64,000 bases of DNA from contig CAJUBE010000017.1 in assembly GCA_910584725.1 (NCBI GenBank), positions 22,613 through 86,612 on the forward strand, in the 5' to 3' direction. The position numbers and the translations under genes were made by a program. The DNA comes from an uncultured Lachnospiraceae bacterium (GTDB lineage: Bacteria; Bacillota; Clostridia; Lachnospirales; Lachnospiraceae). Below, one piece after another: positions 61,458-64,000 of the stretch; the first letter of the stretch is position 1, and each line of letters starts with the position of its first letter. The notes under the pieces are model-generated. The model ran no database searches. It was given only the letters and a program-made list of their open reading frames with translations, and was not told where the DNA came from.

Positions 61458-62719
61458 CGATATCGAAAAAGAAATATTTATATGTGTTGTCTGTCCTGAT
61501 GCTGGCTCTCTGTGGATGTTCCAAAAATAATTTAGATGGCAATCATATCAGAGGAAAGGGCTCTGATATGGTTGCTCATATAAAAGAAGAGTATTCCATG
61601 GAAGCAGATCAGATTTCTTCAACAGAGGATAATGAGCGGGAAGCTGGTTTGCAGTTTGCCGAAAATGCGCCTGATTTAGAAAAATGTGAAAAGCTATCGA
61701 CGGCCTTGGATATGTTGATTGTTTATGGCGTGGAATACGATGAAGCGATGCAAGATCCGGACGAAGCATTTTGGGAGAGGGTTAAGTCGGCTTTGATATG
61801 CAATAGCTGGTTTGAACCCTTTTCCGAAGAAAACAGCACAGACAAGCTGTGGGATAATGAAAGAATGGCGGCGGCAGGTTCAAGGATTACGGGGCGTGAG
61901 CTTACCTGTAACTGTTTTCCGGATGGGATCGACGCGTCTCAGGCATATTCTCCCTATCTGGCATGGTCTTCCAAGGTTAATATGCATACAGAGCGGCTTG
62001 CGGAGAATAAGTTTGCACTTTCCTATGATATGATGTGGGCGCCTGTTTCGATGACATCTCTTGATGGGATGATCCGGGTATCTGCGGTGGTGGAAGAGAA
62101 TAAAGAAAGCCCGCTGGATGGATATAGCATTGTAAAGCTGGAACATGAAGAAGTGTTCGGCTGTGTTTATATGGTTTTCGGTGAATTTGATTATGAAGTC
62201 TCGGCAGATAGCGGTGAAATCGAAAAAAATCTGTATCAGATGGTGGATGGGGTTCCCACAACAACAGTTAACGGGAACCTAAGCGAACTCCTTAATCATA
62301 CGAATGATCAGGAATATGTGTTTGCGGATATGAACGGAGATGCAACGGATGATATGATCCTTCGGACGAGTGGACATGAGTACCATTTCTTTTTTTACAC
62401 AGACGAAGGCATTCTTTGGACGGCATCGCCAATGAACTCCGATTTTAAAATATGGTTTACGGAGGACTATTTGGTAGTGGGTAAAGCTTCACAATCTACA
62501 GATGAGGTATACGCAGCCTATCAGATTGGCAGCGATGGAAACTTTAAACAGGTTATGCTGCTTAAAAACGAGCAGGATGAAGACGGGAGGCGGTTCGTAT
62601 ATGTGACGGAGCAGGGAGAAAAAAGGGATATTACGAAAGAAGAATATGGATATCTGGCAGAGTATCTGGAATCAAAAGAGACCCATATAGAGTGGATCCA
62701 AAGAGAGGGGGATATATGA
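61442..62719 (+). CDS. Lipoprotein of unknown function
   Basis: The protein has 425 residues and starts inside the end of the previous gene (overlap 16 nt). ATG 61442 is used; GTG codons at 61445 and 61448 are alternatives, as AAAGGGG lies at 61431-61437. The signal peptide ends with LALCGC, an acceptable lipobox. A disordered part is followed by helices (PDLEKCEKLSTALDMLIVYG) and a C-terminal half with FADMNGDATDDMILRTSGHE, similar to FG-GAP/VCBS-type calcium loops. Coupled translation with the C39-like gene upstream and the BspA-like gene downstream implies they work together. Confidence 0.83.
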   Translation: MVVEITISKKKYLYVLSVLMLALCGCSKNNLDGNHIRGKGSDMVAHIKEEYSMEADQISSTEDNEREAGLQFAENAPDLEKCEKLSTALDMLIVYGVEYDEAMQDPDEAFWERVKSALICNSWFEPFSEENSTDKLWDNERMAAAGSRITGRELTCNCFPDGIDASQAYSPYLAWSSKVNMHTERLAENKFALSYDMMWAPVSMTSLDGMIRVSAVVEENKESPLDGYSIVKLEHEEVFGCVYMVFGEFDYEVSADSGEIEKNLYQMVDGVPTTTVNGNLSELLNHTNDQEYVFADMNGDATDDMILRTSGHEYHFFFYTDEGILWTASPMNSDFKIWFTEDYLVVGKASQSTDEVYAAYQIGSDGNFKQVMLLKNEQDEDGRRFVYVTEQGEKRDITKEEYGYLAEYLESKETHIEWIQREGDI

Positions 62720-64000
62720 TGTTTGATTTCTGCAAACATCATATAAAAGCGACGATGAGAAAAAGAATTTTTGCAAGGATAACGGCGGGCTTACTGTGCG
62801 GCGCGCTGTTTTTTACAGACGCAGCTTCTATGGGGGTGCGGGCAGCGGCAAGCGATGCAGATGCGGAACAACCTGTGGCATTAACAGAGTCAGACAATGA
62901 AGACGTTACAAACGATTCAAGTGTCGATGACGAGGAGAAGGAAGCGAAGAAAGAGGAAACCACAGAAGAAAAGGCGGAAGAAACGTCTGGTGAGGAAAAA
63001 TCAGAGGAGGAGACGACGGGATCAGAATCGACAGAGGAAGGGGAGACAGAAGGAGCCGACGAGAAAGAAGAAAACCCGGGAACGGAGACGGAACAGCCGG
63101 AAGAGCCGCCGAAGGAAGAGGAACCTTCCGAGGAGGAATTGCCAAAAGAGGATATTCCGCAAGAAGAGCAGACGGAGGAGTCGGGAGAAGAGCCGGAAGA
63201 GACAGAAGAGAAAACAGAGAATCCGGGGCAGACGGAGGATGTGCCGGAAGGGGAAGATGCGGCTGTCGAGGAATCTGTTTCGGAGAATGCGACTGCGGAA
63301 ATCGATGCTGTGGCTGATTCTGTGGTGATGGCGGATGGGGATATTGCGAGCGGTAGTTATGGAAATATTACATGGGTGATTGATGCGAACGGGAAGCTGA
63401 CGGTGAGGGGAAGTGGAGAATTTTCAGCATTAGATGTTAGGAATCCAGAAACACGTGCACCATGGTTTGACTACAAAGATTCTATTATATCTGCCGTAGT
63501 TCATGTAAATGGAATGACGGATGCTTCTTATATGTTTTATTCCTGTAGTAAATTAACTTCTTTGGATTTATTTGGATTTGAAACTAAAAATGTGACCAGC
63601 ATGAAAGGAATGTTTGGATATTGTCGGAGTCTTCCGGAATTGAATGTAAGTGGTTTTAACACCGCTAATGTGACTGATATGTCCGGTATGTTTGAATCAT
63701 GTTTCGCTCTGGAAAAGCTAAATCTGAAAAACTTTAATACTAGTAAGGTCACTCAAATGTCCAGCATGTTTGCGAGTTGTCATACACTGTCAGATTTGGA
63801 TGTGGGTCGATTTGATACAAAAAATGTTCAATCAATGTCCCAAATGTTTCGCTTTTGCAGTAGCTTAACAGAATTAGATTTGAGTAATTTTGATACAAGT
63901 AATGTAACCGATATGTGGTGTATGTTTGATGGATGCCATGATTTGACTGTAACGCGGCACTTTATAGTAGACGGAAAAAGCATTTTATTTTCGACAGTAT
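62716..64000 (+). CDS. BspA-like surface protein with DUF285 repeats, 3'-truncated by the window edge
   Basis: The frame starts at ATG 62716 (overlapping the previous stop as ATGA) and is open to the last base, giving about 428 visible residues. A signal sequence (MRKRIFARITAGLLCGALFF) is followed by a long Glu/Thr/Pro/Ser-rich disordered stretch from about residue 60 to 190. A lead-in ITWVIDANGKLTVRGSGEF precedes the repeats of BspA/DUF285 type: FETKNVTSMKGMF, FNTANVTDMSGMF, FNTSKVTQMSSMF, FDTKNVQSMSQMF and FDTSNVTDMWCMF. Such leucine-rich-like repeats mediate adhesion. The remainder of the protein, including any anchor, is outside the window. Confidence 0.92.
   Translation, partial: MMFDFCKHHIKATMRKRIFARITAGLLCGALFFTDAASMGVRAAASDADAEQPVALTESDNEDVTNDSSVDDEEKEAKKEETTEEKAEETSGEEKSEEETTGSESTEEGETEGADEKEENPGTETEQPEEPPKEEEPSEEELPKEDIPQEEQTEESGEEPEETEEKTENPGQTEDVPEGEDAAVEESVSENATAEIDAVADSVVMADGDIASGSYGNITWVIDANGKLTVRGSGEFSALDVRNPETRAPWFDYKDSIISAVVHVNGMTDASYMFYSCSKLTSLDLFGFETKNVTSMKGMFGYCRSLPELNVSGFNTANVTDMSGMFESCFALEKLNLKNFNTSKVTQMSSMFASCHTLSDLDVGRFDTKNVQSMSQMFRFCSSLTELDLSNFDTSNVTDMWCMFDGCHDLTVTRHFIVDGKSILFSTV

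Noticed and set aside
62897..63328. Arg/Lys-rich 143-codon frame
   Set aside because: It is the shifted frame of the Glu-rich linker of the BspA-like gene, whose own frame is open from 62716 to the window end.
1..64000. CRISPR array, tRNA, rRNA or complete insertion sequence
   Set aside because: No regularly spaced short repeats, no tRNA fold or rRNA stretch, and no transposase-like protein were recognised.

Overview
The window looks like a chromosome segment of a spore-forming member of the Lachnospiraceae (Clostridia). GC content is moderately high by eye, Shine-Dalgarno (SD) sites are strong, and the gene order is typical of Firmicutes: rex, alr-mazF, tepA-ftsK, rlmH, and yqfC-yqfD-phoH-HD protein-ybeY. 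Spore genes (yqfC, yqfD, a SpoVB-like flippase, a BofC-like protein) support a spore former. The genus cannot be named from the sequence alone. No rRNA, tRNA, CRISPR array or complete transposon was seen.

Layout. 1-1646: an AT-rich accessory pair, a truncated ABC-like ATPase plus a small protein with a PD-(D/E)XK-like motif, closed by a terminator. 1767-4903: cytoplasmic subtilase, GntR regulator with a palindrome over its promoter, NADP isocitrate dehydrogenase. 4977-6932 (minus strand): ABC-F ATPase. 7221-12871: rex, a coiled-coil protein, alr, mazF without a visible antitoxin, a CBS/CorC membrane protein, yebC. 13030-26188: metY-like gene, membrane protein, tepA, ftsK, then one-carbon genes fhs and folD, a zinc-ribbon/TPR protein and nfnAB. 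26388-35604: MORN protein, small proteins, rlmH and the sporulation/RNA block. 35777-43837: two flavoproteins, then proB, a TIM-barrel protein, a UPF0291 protein, 5-formyl-THF cyclo-ligase, a VOC remnant and proA. 44171-47523: chemoreceptor, ArsR plus HMA protein, lipoprotein. 47687-52453: metH, ilvB, ilvN. 52502-57170: a probable envelope O-acylation operon (transglutaminase-like protein, MBOAT, SGNH-like protein with Cys for Ser, lipoprotein). 57202-64000: an XRE regulator divergent from an overlapping secreted-protein operon (C39-like multidomain protein, lipoprotein, BspA-like protein that runs off the window).

How the genes work together. fhs, folD, the cyclo-ligase, metH and metY serve one-carbon and methionine metabolism; icd and nfnAB supply NADPH and 2-oxoglutarate; proB and proA make proline from glutamate; ilvBN start branched-chain amino acids. 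Rex probably controls its own promoter through an operator that overlaps the -35 box.

The main unexplained structures are two families of intergenic palindromic repeats. Family A is a two-hairpin element at six loci. At the five plus-strand loci it begins at or within 2 nt of the upstream gene's stop codon, and its stems vary in a compensatory way. Family B brackets tepA in inverted orientation. The edges of the window hold the other candidates for a new system: the ATPase/nuclease-like pair and the C39-like/lipoprotein/BspA-like operon.
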